Source: CAYLLT01 sp964591605
GTDB lineage: Bacteria > Planctomycetota > Phycisphaerae > UBA1845 > PWPN01
DNA: 30,064 nucleotides
NCBI GenBank assembly: GCA_964591605.1
Contig: CAZQEN010000049.1
Span: 1-30,064 of the forward strand
Reading direction: 5' to 3'
In this document: in pieces, positions 1 to 7,075 of the stretch
How the letters are laid out: each line of letters starts with the position of its first letter
How positions within the stretch are numbered: the first letter of the stretch is position 1
Made by a program: the position numbers and the translations under genes
The notes under the pieces: model-generated
Databases searched by the model: none
Seen by the model: the letters and a program-made list of their open reading frames with translations, nothing else
What the model was told of the DNA's origin: nothing

Positions 1-27
1 CCTCGGCTCGGTCGGCGCCATGCCCTG

Positions 28-1830
28 ATGGTGCTGGGCCTGCTCATCGTCTCCGCCGCGGCGACGCTGGCCTGGCCGTACCAGTTCGCCCAGCATTGGG
101 TGGCCGGGCAGATGAGCCGCGCCGGTAAACCGATAGTGAACTGGCCACGGGCTGTGATCACTCCTCCCTTCGGTTTATCACCACCACAGATCGATGCAAC
201 GCTTCGCGCCGCCGTCATCCAACTCCCGCAGCCCCGACAGCGCCTCACCGGCCTCCAGTTGCTGATCGAGGGCTACCCCTCATCCGCGCTGCCCATCCTG
301 ATGGAAGCGGTCGTGCAGGAGCCGGACCCCGAGGCGCGGGCCCTCGAGCTGCTTCTCATCGGCCTGCACCGCAGCAGCACCACCACCGACCTGCTGCGAG
401 GGTTCCTGACCCATGCCGACGCCCGGACGCGGGCCGCCGCCGCCGATGCCCTGGGCCTCCTGCACGCCCCGGCATTCGAGGTTTCCTGGGCAATGGCCTG
501 GCCCCACGGGCTGCCGGCCGCCACCGGCAGCGTGTCCATCAACCTTGGCAGATTCATCCAACTTCACGCGCTCGCGCCCAGGACATTTCCGATCGGCCTG
601 CCCATGAACGAGATCGCGCTCGACCCGGCGATTCGTGACGCCCTGGAGCGGATGATGCTCGCAGGGGCGACGCCGGAAGAGCGCGAGGCCGCCGCCCGCG
701 CACTGCTGCGCTGGCCGCCGCAAACGTACAAATTCCGGTTCGCCGAATGGGGCGTGTGGATCGACGACCACGGCCACCTCAAGCTGGTCCAGTCCGTTCT
801 CGACGAGATCCCGCCCTTCGTGCACCGGACCGGAAACCCGCTGAGTGAGTTTGCCGATCGCGTCAATCAAATGATGTACGTGACCAAACCCATCATTCAC
901 ATCACCGTCGATCGACCACTCGCAGTGGATGTGAATGTGGTGATCAACCGCGGCCGTCCCTGGTTCGCCTATCCGCGGCCCGATGACTTTGCCGCACAGG
1001 TGGAGACCCTGTACGGCAACATGGGAGCCCCCGCGCCGTTGTCTTCGCTGGGGAATCCGCAGATGGAGCGCCTGGCCGGGCTCCGTCAGCGATATCCCTG
1101 GTTGTCGCCCCCGCACGTCGTCTCAGGGTCAACCTCGGGTAGCCTGGGCGCCCACAATGAGCTGATCAGCCTCGGCCTGCGCTGGCAGAGCATCATCGCG
1201 ACCCCGGACCAGCTCCCCTGGATGCATCCGCCGCAGGTCGGCGCCGACGAACGTTTCGCCTGGTGGAGCCGCCTGCGCGACGTGCCGGCCAGTTGGCTCA
1301 GCAGCCGCGGCGAGACCGAGCGATTCCTCTACTATGACGGCCCCACGCTGGCCGCCACACCGGTGAAGATAGAGCACAAAGGAAGCGAGCTGACTCTGAG
1401 ATGGAAGTGGGATTTCGAAATGAAAGTGCCTCGCTCGCAGACTCCCGCTCCCTGGCGCGCCGCCAGACCGCCGCATGCGCTGTGCGTTCGTCTTCGTGAA
1501 GGTCAATTGACGGGCGAAGTCATCGACGGCCCGGCTCACTGGTACAAAGACGACGCATACATCACGCACCAGCTCGGCGAGGGCAATCTTCACGACGACG
1601 AGGTGATCGCGGGCTTCCGCTCCATGCTCCAGGCGCACGGCCTCACCCCCGCCGAGGCCGACGGCCTCATCGCCTGCTGGCGCCGGCAGTTCTTCCGCAC
1701 CGACGGCACCCGCCTCCTGATCCTGATGTCCCGCGCCGACTACGACGCCCTCTGCCCGATCCAGGTCCGCCCCACGCCCACCGAAATGACCCGCGTCGGC
1801 ATCATCCTCAAGGAGCTGCAGCCCGATTGA
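28..1830 (+). CDS. Membrane-anchored HEAT-like protein of unknown function
   Basis: I do not recognise this protein as a named family. The first 20 or so residues form a hydrophobic segment (LGLLIVSAAATLAW), best read as a membrane anchor or uncleaved signal. Residues about 55-150 are a run of amphipathic helices with the spacing of HEAT-type repeats (for example ARTRAAAADALGLL). The remaining 400 residues are tryptophan- and proline-rich without a motif I know. It is probably anchored in the cytoplasmic membrane with its bulk outside the cytoplasm; that is inference. The reading frame is open to the left edge of the window, so the true start may lie upstream and the gene may be partial. No ribosome-binding site precedes the ATG at 28. 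It ends just before a long repeat-filled spacer, so it is probably the last gene of its transcript. Confidence 0.8.
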   Translation: MVLGLLIVSAAATLAWPYQFAQHWVAGQMSRAGKPIVNWPRAVITPPFGLSPPQIDATLRAAVIQLPQPRQRLTGLQLLIEGYPSSALPILMEAVVQEPDPEARALELLLIGLHRSSTTTDLLRGFLTHADARTRAAAADALGLLHAPAFEVSWAMAWPHGLPAATGSVSINLGRFIQLHALAPRTFPIGLPMNEIALDPAIRDALERMMLAGATPEEREAAARALLRWPPQTYKFRFAEWGVWIDDHGHLKLVQSVLDEIPPFVHRTGNPLSEFADRVNQMMYVTKPIIHITVDRPLAVDVNVVINRGRPWFAYPRPDDFAAQVETLYGNMGAPAPLSSLGNPQMERLAGLRQRYPWLSPPHVVSGSTSGSLGAHNELISLGLRWQSIIATPDQLPWMHPPQVGADERFAWWSRLRDVPASWLSSRGETERFLYYDGPTLAATPVKIEHKGSELTLRWKWDFEMKVPRSQTPAPWRAARPPHALCVRLREGQLTGEVIDGPAHWYKDDAYITHQLGEGNLHDDEVIAGFRSMLQAHGLTPAEADGLIACWRRQFFRTDGTRLLILMSRADYDALCPIQVRPTPTEMTRVGIILKELQPD

Positions 1831-2536
1831 CCGCCAGCTTCACCCCGCAAATCCCAGTCCGCCCGCGGCAGATACGCCCGCCAGTCGCATAAAAGAGTCT
1901 GCCACAGAGGGCGCAGAGCACACAGAGGCAAAAGGTTCTGGCTGCAAGAGTCTCGAACGACGACAAAACCACGGCTGAGCTCTGCGTGCACCTCGGTTGT
2001 CCGTTGGATCCCGCGGTTGCTCTGTGGCCTCTCTCTTGCAGACGCGCAACTTCTTGTTCTTCTGACAAGGTGTTTGGAACCGTCGATGCACGCAGATGGA
2101 CGCTGATGGAAAGTGAGCCCTCGCTTCACCCGCGGACGTACCCGATCATCAGCGCGGCGATCCAGGTGCATGGGGCGCCGGGCTGCGGCTTCCGGGAGGC
2201 CGTTGATCAGGCAGCACTCGCCTCGAATCTGCGCAATCTGTGAAATCTGCGGACCATGATTGGGATCCGCAGATGGCGCAGATTTCGCAGATGTCGTCGC
2301 TCGCCTTCTGTCCCCTGTACTCCAGGCGCGCAACTTCTTTCGCCTGGAAGAACCTGACGAACACGCCTCAATCTCAAATCTCAGATTTCAAATCTCGAAT
2401 CGCAGTTCTCTGCGTCCTCCGCGTCTCTGCGGTTCCTCCTCACTCCTCGGCGTTCATCCGCGGTCGATCTCCCCGCCCCGCGACCATTGGACATTCGGGC
2501 TTCGTCATTCATTCGTCATTCTGATTTCGTCATTCG
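1831..2536. repeat. Spacer built from short sentence-like repeats
   Basis: This 706-bp spacer between a plus and a minus gene (tail to tail) holds no convincing gene. It is a patchwork of low-complexity words. There is a CACAGAGG-type run near 1903-1931 and GCAGATGGACGCTGATGG near 2093. A 27-bp imperfect inverted repeat has arms at 2227-2253 and 2266-2292, built from ATCTGCG words. There are two copies of the block CGCGCAACTTCTT (about 2042 and 2329). ATCTCAGATTTCAAATCTCG-type text lies near 2370-2398, CTCTGCGTCCTCCGCGTCTC near 2409, and four copies of TTCGTCATT between 2502 and 2541. Similar words are known to recur between genes in planctomycetes and some other phyla. No function is established. 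Confidence 0.75.
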
Positions 2537-3397
2537 TCATTCCCCCGCCGCCACGACCTGGTTCTTGAGCACCCCCACCCCCTCCAGCCGCACCTCCACC
2601 ACGTCCCCCGGCTTCATCGCGCTGGTCGTATCCGGCGTGCCCGTGTAGATGAGGTCCCCCGGCTCGAGCGTCATATGCCGGCTGATGAAGCTCACGCACG
2701 CCGCCGCGTCGTGCAGCAGCTCGCTGGTGCGCTCCTGCTGCTTGACCTCACCGTTGAGCCGCAGTTCCAGGTTCAGATCGTCGTAATTCAGCCCCGCGAC
2801 GATCATTGGCCCGCACGGCGAGAACGTGTCGGATGCCTTCGCTCGCCACCACTGCCGATCGCCCTTCTGCCAGTCGCGGGCGCTCACGTCGTTCCCGCAC
2901 GTCACGCCCAGGATGTAGTCCTTGGCCTTCTCGCGGCTCACGTTCTTGGCCCGCTTGCCGATCACGATCACCAGTTCCGCCTCGTAATGCACGTCCTTCG
3001 TGCCCGGCGGGATCACGATGTCCTCGCCGTCGGCGATCAGCGACGTGGGCGTCTTGATGAACACCTCCGGGTTGGCCGACTCGGGTTGCTGGCCCAGGTG
3101 GCTTTTGTAGTTCCCCGCCAGTGCCAGCACCTTCGAGCACCGCCCCACCGGCACCAGCAGCCTCACCTCCTTGAGCGCCAGCGTCTGGTCCGTCCGCTTC
3201 CACTCGCCCAGCAGATCCCCCTCCAGCACCCGCACGCGCTCACCCTCGACGATCCCGTACGCAATCTTCTCCCCGGCCTGGAACCGCACATACCGCGTCA
3301 CCTTCCCCGTCGCCGTCCCCGGCTCGGCCGCCCCGGCCCAAGCCGCCCAGATGCCCGCCACCGTCCACGCCGCCAGCGACACCGTCCAAAGCCGCAT
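2537..3397 (-). CDS. Exported fumarylacetoacetate hydrolase (FAH)-family protein
   Basis: The 286-residue product belongs to the FAH superfamily, whose members hydrolyse, hydrate or decarboxylate 2-oxo acids such as acylpyruvates using a bound Mg or Ca ion. The core is complete: LALAGNYKSHLG at about 92-102, the metal ligands E139 and E141 in HYEAELVIVIG, D170 in GNDVSARD, and the late YTGTPDTTSAMKPGD loop. Unlike most family members it starts with a signal peptide (residues 1-23, cleavage near AGA-AEPG), so it should act outside the cytoplasm. The start at 3397 is chosen because it gives this signal peptide and has GGAGG 8 bases upstream; a longer frame reaching 3556 would cover a MITE-like element. 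The substrate cannot be read from the sequence. Confidence 0.9.
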   Translation of the reverse strand: MRLWTVSLAAWTVAGIWAAWAGAAEPGTATGKVTRYVRFQAGEKIAYGIVEGERVRVLEGDLLGEWKRTDQTLALKEVRLLVPVGRCSKVLALAGNYKSHLGQQPESANPEVFIKTPTSLIADGEDIVIPPGTKDVHYEAELVIVIGKRAKNVSREKAKDYILGVTCGNDVSARDWQKGDRQWWRAKASDTFSPCGPMIVAGLNYDDLNLELRLNGEVKQQERTSELLHDAAACVSFISRHMTLEPGDLIYTGTPDTTSAMKPGDVVEVRLEGVGVLKNQVVAAGE

Positions 3398-3438
3398 GAG
3401 TGACCTCCATCGTGAAAAAGCCCGTGTGCCGGGTCCCA

Positions 3439-3593
3439 ATGAAAACGGGGTCCGTGACAGTTGGTGCGGGGTGGCATGGGCAGCGACGACTTCGCGCAGC
3501 GATGCCGACGCTGCCCGTGCGAGCCTCCCCATGGGTCCCGGCGCCCGGGGACTCATGCCACCCCGCCGATTCTGTCACGGACCCATGAGAACG
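3439..3593. mobile_element. MITE-like element with 31-bp inverted ends and 9-bp flanking repeat
   Basis: The arms 3448-3478 and 3554-3584 are inverted copies matching at 26 of 31 positions. The outer 13 bases (GGGTCCGTGACAG) and inner 13 bases (GCGGGGTGGCATG) are perfect. The 137-bp unit is flanked by ATGAAAACG (3439-3447) and ATGAGAACG (3585-3593), an 8-of-9 direct repeat with the look of a target-site duplication. The 75-bp interior has further hairpins, including GGGCAGCG/CGCTGCCC and one centred on the GGCGCC near 3541. No coding sequence fits inside, so it would be non-autonomous. It sits 51 bp upstream of the FAH-family start and may carry part of that gene's promoter. No matching transposase is in the window. 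Confidence 0.65.
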
Positions 3594-3885
3594 ATCATAC
3601 CCGTCTGCTCATGCCGCGACAGCCCGACTCGCGGTACCATGTGGGCATGACCCCCCGCCCGTCGGCGCTGCGGCATCGGGACGGCCCTCACCCGCGCCCG
3701 GCCGTCCGGCCCGCCGGTGTGGACGAGCATGCACGAAACGCACCGCCGCCTGCCCGGGCATCGCACCCTCCCTCCGCCCCCGCGGCCGGCCCGGAAAGCA
3801 ACCGGAAAAGAACCACAAGGAGCGGAAGCCGGGTATACCTTTTTATTCCTCTGTAACGCCTGTTGGTGCAGCCGCGCAGAAGGGA
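3594..3885. other. Intergenic spacer, nothing recognised
   Basis: About 290 bases of GC-rich sequence between the MITE-like element and the broken gene end. Several frames stay open here on both strands, but none has a start site, family resemblance or consistent coding character. I see no promoter, terminator or structured RNA that I can support. Confidence 0.4.
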
Positions 3886-4020
3886 TCACCGCCGCGTCGC
3901 GTAGATCGGGTACTGGTCGCCGCCGGTGTCGAGGAGCAGGTCGCCGATGCCCTCCGAGAAGTCGAGCAGGTAGCCGAACGTCCCGTCGAGGCGGTCGTAG
4001 TCCAGTAGGTCCCTTCTGCC
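3886..4020 (-). pseudogene. C-terminal remnant of an unidentified gene
   Basis: Reading the minus strand down to a TGA at 3886-3888 gives a protein-like tail of about 40 residues. It includes LDYDRLDGTFGYLLDFSEG and ends DQYPIYATRR. Upstream it runs straight into the 31-bp hairpin array and meets a TAG stop inside it (near 4032), with no start codon. It is therefore most likely the surviving end of a gene broken by the repeats. The minus strand from about 4360 to 4180 also has a plausible coding look (for example SLLCYTAGAGVSDIAGDSL) and could be another piece of the same gene, in a different frame. I do not recognise the family. Confidence 0.45.
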
Positions 4021-4173
4021 GGAAGGGACCTATGACGCGGCCCCCCGCTGCCGGAAGGGACCTGTGAGGCGGCCCCCTCTGCCGGAAAAGACCTTCAAGT
4101 AGGTCCCTTCTGCCGGAAGGGACCTATGACGCGGCCCCCCGCTGCCGGAAGGGACCTATGAGCAGACCCCCTC
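4007..4173. repeat. Tandem array of five 31-32 bp hairpin-forming units
   Basis: Units beginning TGCCGGAA start at 4017, 4049, 4080, 4111 and 4143, giving periods of 32, 31, 31 and 32. A larger duplication of period 94 covers 4005-4079 and 4099-4173. Where the units meet in the right orientation they make a 25-base palindrome, a 10-bp stem closing on TGCC/GG (4007-4031 and 4101-4125). The same 25-base palindrome with a paired base change recurs at 12771-12795. The array resembles REP-type or other dispersed palindromic repeats. It has no spacers of unique sequence and so is not a CRISPR. Confidence 0.75.
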
Positions 4174-4429
4174 TGTTCGCCACGGCGAATCTCGCCTTCG
4201 GCAGACCGGAAGGGTCCTCGGTCCGGGACGAACTGACCCAACCCGGGTCCCGCCCGGCCGCGCGCCCGGAAACCTGCAGGCTGTCTCCCGCAATGTCGGA
4301 CACACCCGCGCCGGCCGTGTAGCAGAGGAGGGACGTCCGGCTCGACCATCGGCTGATCCCACCTGGAGCAGTCACCGGCTCCCATGCCGATATGGCTCGT
4401 CTGGAAAAAACCGCAACGCCGACGGAAGC

Positions 4430-4507
4430 CGCCACGAAGAGGCACAAAAGTCGCAAAAAGAGAGTTCTCTTGTGATTCTTGTGCCTTTTCGCGGCCACTC
4501 TCGTGGT
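4430..4507. repeat. Inverted pair of CACGAAG/GCACAA word repeats
   Basis: The left arm (about 4430-4469) reads GCCACGAAGAGGCACAAAAG and continues in the same style. The right arm (about 4464-4507) is its approximate reverse complement, ending CACTCTCGTGGTG. Together they could fold into a long imperfect hairpin. The words are of the same class as those in the other spacers of this window. Confidence 0.5.
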
Positions 4508-4552
4508 GATTCATGGCTGACCAGCGTTACAGGTTACCCAAACGAGCCATAA

Positions 4553-4966
4553 GTGAATCGAGATCCGCTGCGCGCCCGGCCGGCCCGGTCCCGGCCGTGG
4601 TCGCGCCCGGAAGCGATCGCCGCCGGTGAGCGGCCCCGCTGGCTGGTAGAGGGTCCGACGGACCCTTGACACGCCGGCCGCTTCGCGGGGATCGCAAAGC
4701 GATCCGTTCGCCGCAGGCGAACCCAGCGTGTCAGGGGTGGCTCGCCCCCGCGACTGGCTCGCCTGCGTCAACGAGCCCCAGACACCGGCCAGGCTGGAAG
4801 CCGTGCGCCAATCCATCGCCCACGGCCGCCCCTTCGGCTCACCCGTCTGGACCCAGCGTACCGCCGCCCGCCTGGGCATCGAATCCTCGCTCCGCCCGCG
4901 CGGACGGCCCAGAAAACGGCCTGAAAGGAAGCGAAAGGAGATAAAAGTAGAATGTCCTTTTCGTTC
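4553..4966 (+). pseudogene. Decayed REP-associated tyrosine transposase (RAYT), C-terminal part
   Basis: RAYTs are single-domain Y1 transposases related to IS200/IS605 TnpA that act on REP palindromes. The C-terminal signature is clear at about 4735-4916: RPRDWLACVNEPQTPARL, then HGRPFGSPVWTQRTAARLG and the tail LRPRGRPRK. Upstream, 4553-4656 reads VNRDPLRA...PWS...ERPRWLVEG, a degraded match to the usual block before that tail (typically ERNPLRAGLV...W.WSS...). Between them, a REP-like palindrome (4651-4737) with a TGA stop breaks the gene. The N-terminal HUH and tyrosine catalytic region is missing, so it cannot be active. The frame continues past the family end to about 4966 and beyond through an AAAGGAAG-type repeat. 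Confidence 0.75.
4651..4737. repeat. REP-like palindromic insertion inside the RAYT remnant
   Basis: A perfect small palindrome (GGGTCCG, A, CGGACCC at 4651-4665) touches a larger inverted repeat whose arms are CCCTTGACACGC (4663-4674) and GCGTGTCAGGGG (4726-4737), matching at 11 of 12 positions. The 51 bases between the arms include more palindromic matter around GATCGCAAAGCGATC. The block separates two parts of the RAYT coding sequence that should be adjacent and adds an in-frame stop. Confidence 0.6.
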
Positions 4967-4985
4967 CTTTTTCTCAGCCTTTCAG
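4921..4985. repeat. Inverted repeat downstream of the RAYT remnant
   Basis: CTGAAAGG (4921-4928) pairs with CCTTTCAG (4978-4985). Inside, GAAAGGA-type words face CCTTTTCGTTCC. It could act as a weak bidirectional terminator between the RAYT remnant and the convergent coiled-coil gene, or be a relic of the RAYT element's own palindromic flank. Confidence 0.4.
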
Positions 4986-5003
4986 ACCATGCAATGCAGG
5001 CTT

Positions 5004-5486
5004 TTAGGGGGACAACCCACCCCGTCGGCTTCGGAGCTCATTTTTCCCGTATAATTCGCCTACCTCATCATTCGAACTTGCCATAAGCTTACATTGCTGT
5101 TCTGCATCTCTCTTGGCAGTTTGTGCCCTCTGTAATTCCTTCTTCAGTTGAGAGTTCTGTTCGTTGAGATCGAGGAAGCGTTCGTGGTCCTTCTTCAACT
5201 GCCTCAGCTCATGCTCAAGAGTCTTGATCCTTTGTTGGGACATTTCCTTATCCCGACGCAATGTGCGCACCTCATGAGCCAGATCCATTTGCGGATCAGT
5301 CGCAAGCTTGAGGTGTTCATGCAAATCGCTCTCCATCTGCTGGCATCGCCGCATGAACTCGGCAAGCTGGTCCCGTAAACGTGAAGGCAGTTCCTTCTCG
5401 TTCTCGGCCAACCAGCGCTTAGTTGGATGAACCAGATCCCTGTTGAGGCGCTCTAGGATGTTTTCAAGGTAGGATGCGAATCCCAT
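5004..5486 (-). CDS. Small coiled-coil protein of unknown function
   Basis: The 160-residue product begins MGFASYLENILERLNRDL, a short amphipathic head. A charged region follows, then a long coiled coil at about 75-135 (heptad-like RTLRRDKEMSQQRIKTLEHE and onward). It has no membrane segment or enzymatic motif, so it is probably a cytoplasmic oligomeric or scaffold protein. The start at 5486 is chosen over the longer frame (to 5804) because AAGGAG lies 8 bases upstream and the extra N-terminal residues look like non-coding translation. Base composition here is lower in GC than in the neighbouring genes, which hints at transfer. I do not recognise the family. Confidence 0.75.
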   Translation of the reverse strand: MGFASYLENILERLNRDLVHPTKRWLAENEKELPSRLRDQLAEFMRRCQQMESDLHEHLKLATDPQMDLAHEVRTLRRDKEMSQQRIKTLEHELRQLKKDHERFLDLNEQNSQLKKELQRAQTAKRDAEQQCKLMASSNDEVGELYGKNELRSRRGGLSP

Positions 5487-5544
5487 TCTAGAACTCCTTC
5501 TTACCCCTTTAGTGTGGCAAAAAGTTAATTGCGCCACTAGACGG

Positions 5545-5673
5545 TCAGCTCCCCGGCAGCTTGAGGTTCTGCCCCCGACCCAGCCACAGCGTGAACGAAC
5601 CGCCTTCGCTCTCCCTGGCACGGCGGAGATCGACACGTTCGAGACGGCCAAGAGCCTGATTGATTGTCCACAT
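5545..5673 (-). CDS. Possible 42-residue small protein
   Basis: A short frame starts at an ATG (5673) with GGAG 9 bases upstream and ends at 5545. The product begins MWTINQALGRLERVDLRRAR and ends TLWLGRGQNLKLPGS, a plausible globular or capping peptide rather than random translation. It lies 58 bp upstream of the coiled-coil gene on the same strand, so the two could be co-transcribed. No family is recognised. It could also be the end of a decayed gene, since the minus strand from 5860 to 5680 has broken coding-like stretches. Confidence 0.35.
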   Translation of the reverse strand: MWTINQALGRLERVDLRRARESEGGSFTLWLGRGQNLKLPGS

Positions 5674-5911
5674 CGTGGTGGTCTCCACATCACCTCGTTA
5701 TCGTAGTCGAAGCTACTCGCATACCTGGAAGCATTTCTAACTGAGTCGTACACCGACCGCAGCGGACGCACACGTCTGACTCGGGCGTAACCCGCCTCCC
5801 GCAATGTGAGTTTGTTCCATTCACCTCATACCAGCGGGAGACACGGACATGAAAGCCCGCTTGACCGCCCGAGCATGCGAGGACAGTGGAGTCCCGTGAG
5901 CTCTGCTGTGG

Positions 5912-7075
5912 TCACTGTCGCCTGCAGACAAGCAGCCCGGCAGCCATGATCAGCAGGAGACTCGAAGGCTCTGGCACAGGGTTAGCGCGCACAATCAGAC
6001 TACGACCGTCCTCGAGCAGCGTCCAAAACGCGATCTGACCAGCGTCGTTCAGACCGTCACGCCCCATGACCAACCACTTGACTGTTGAACCATCCAGTGG
6101 GTCTCCGCTCATGATGACCTTGTCGCCGACAGGATCGGGACCGGTGAAGATCCCCTCATCCCCATTTTTAAGTGACGCGAAAAACGCGACGTGCCCAGCG
6201 GAATTGAGGGAGGGTTCTCCTATCCCACCCGCACCCGTGCCCGTAAAGGCGAAGAACGGCCCGCTGGTATCCGCTACGGCGTGTAAAGGCACATTGCCGC
6301 CGATGAAGACGCTCTGAACTCCAGCGGTGTCGCGCGCCAGAAATGTCACCAATCCCGACTGATTGATCTTCGGAAAGCCTATCTCGTTCGTAAACGGCGG
6401 GTGAGCATCCACAAGAGTCGAAACAGTTCCGTTCAGATCCGCGAGCCGAATGCCAAGGAACACGTCCATGTCCTGTGCATTGAATGCGATCTGGCCATTA
6501 TTGTTGATGGACGGGAACCCGTAATTCCTGAATTGCCCGTCCCACTCACTGCTAATTGTCTGCAACATACTGCCGTCACCAACGAAGATACCAGGTGTGT
6601 AGCCCGCCGGAATTCGCCTTTTGCCAGTGAAAGCTACCAGACCGTTGTCATTCACCGACGGGCCGTCGAGCGAGAAGAACTCTTGACTTGCAGTCTCCGC
6701 AATGGTTGTCAGCGATCCGCCACTCCCCAGATAGATCCCCTCATCCAGGCTGTCCAGTCGAGCCCGAAATGCAACTTGTCCTGAGGTGTTGATTGTCGGA
6801 AGAAGGGACAGTTGCAGGAGGCTACCAGATGTATCGGCGATCGTAGTGGTTGTTGTCCCGTCGCCCTTGAACACGCCTTCTCCTCCACCAACCAGAGCGG
6901 CCCAGAAAGCCACGGAGCCCGAGGAATTGATGCTGGGCATCGGAGAGCGTCCAAATTCCAGGTAGCTCCCATCCGTCTCCGCGACTTTCGTGAACGTGTA
7001 CTCCGCCCCAAACGAAACCCAGGGGAGCGCAACCGATCCCCAAAGGGCCAATACTCTGCGCATCACCGCGTTCAT
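5912..7075 (-). CDS. PEP-CTERM protein with NxxGxxAF tandem repeats
   Basis: The 387-residue secreted protein has an N-terminal signal peptide (about residues 1-23) and seven copies of the NxxGxxAF-type repeat: NSSGSVAF, NTSGQVAF, NDNGLVAF, NNNGQIAF, NQSGLVTF, NSAGHVAF and NDAGQIAF. The spacing of about 45-55 residues suggests a beta-propeller-like fold. The C terminus is a PEP-CTERM sorting signal: VPEPSS, a hydrophobic helix and a short basic end (CRRQ). In this family the tail is recognised by an exosortase and the protein is sent to the cell surface or extracellular matrix; no exosortase gene is in the window. AGGAG precedes the ATG at 7075. Function beyond surface display is unknown. Confidence 0.9.
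   Translation of the reverse strand: MNAVMRRVLALWGSVALPWVSFGAEYTFTKVAETDGSYLEFGRSPMPSINSSGSVAFWAALVGGGEGVFKGDGTTTTTIADTSGSLLQLSLLPTINTSGQVAFRARLDSLDEGIYLGSGGSLTTIAETASQEFFSLDGPSVNDNGLVAFTGKRRIPAGYTPGIFVGDGSMLQTISSEWDGQFRNYGFPSINNNGQIAFNAQDMDVFLGIRLADLNGTVSTLVDAHPPFTNEIGFPKINQSGLVTFLARDTAGVQSVFIGGNVPLHAVADTSGPFFAFTGTGAGGIGEPSLNSAGHVAFFASLKNGDEGIFTGPDPVGDKVIMSGDPLDGSTVKWLVMGRDGLNDAGQIAFWTLLEDGRSLIVRANPVPEPSSLLLIMAAGLLVCRRQ

Noticed and set aside
2675..3403. A 242-codon plus-strand frame
   Set aside because: Antisense to the FAH-family gene; proline/histidine/arginine-rich shadow.
4007..4173. Possible CRISPR array
   Set aside because: The units are directly adjacent with no unique spacers, and there are no cas genes; it is a tandem hairpin repeat.
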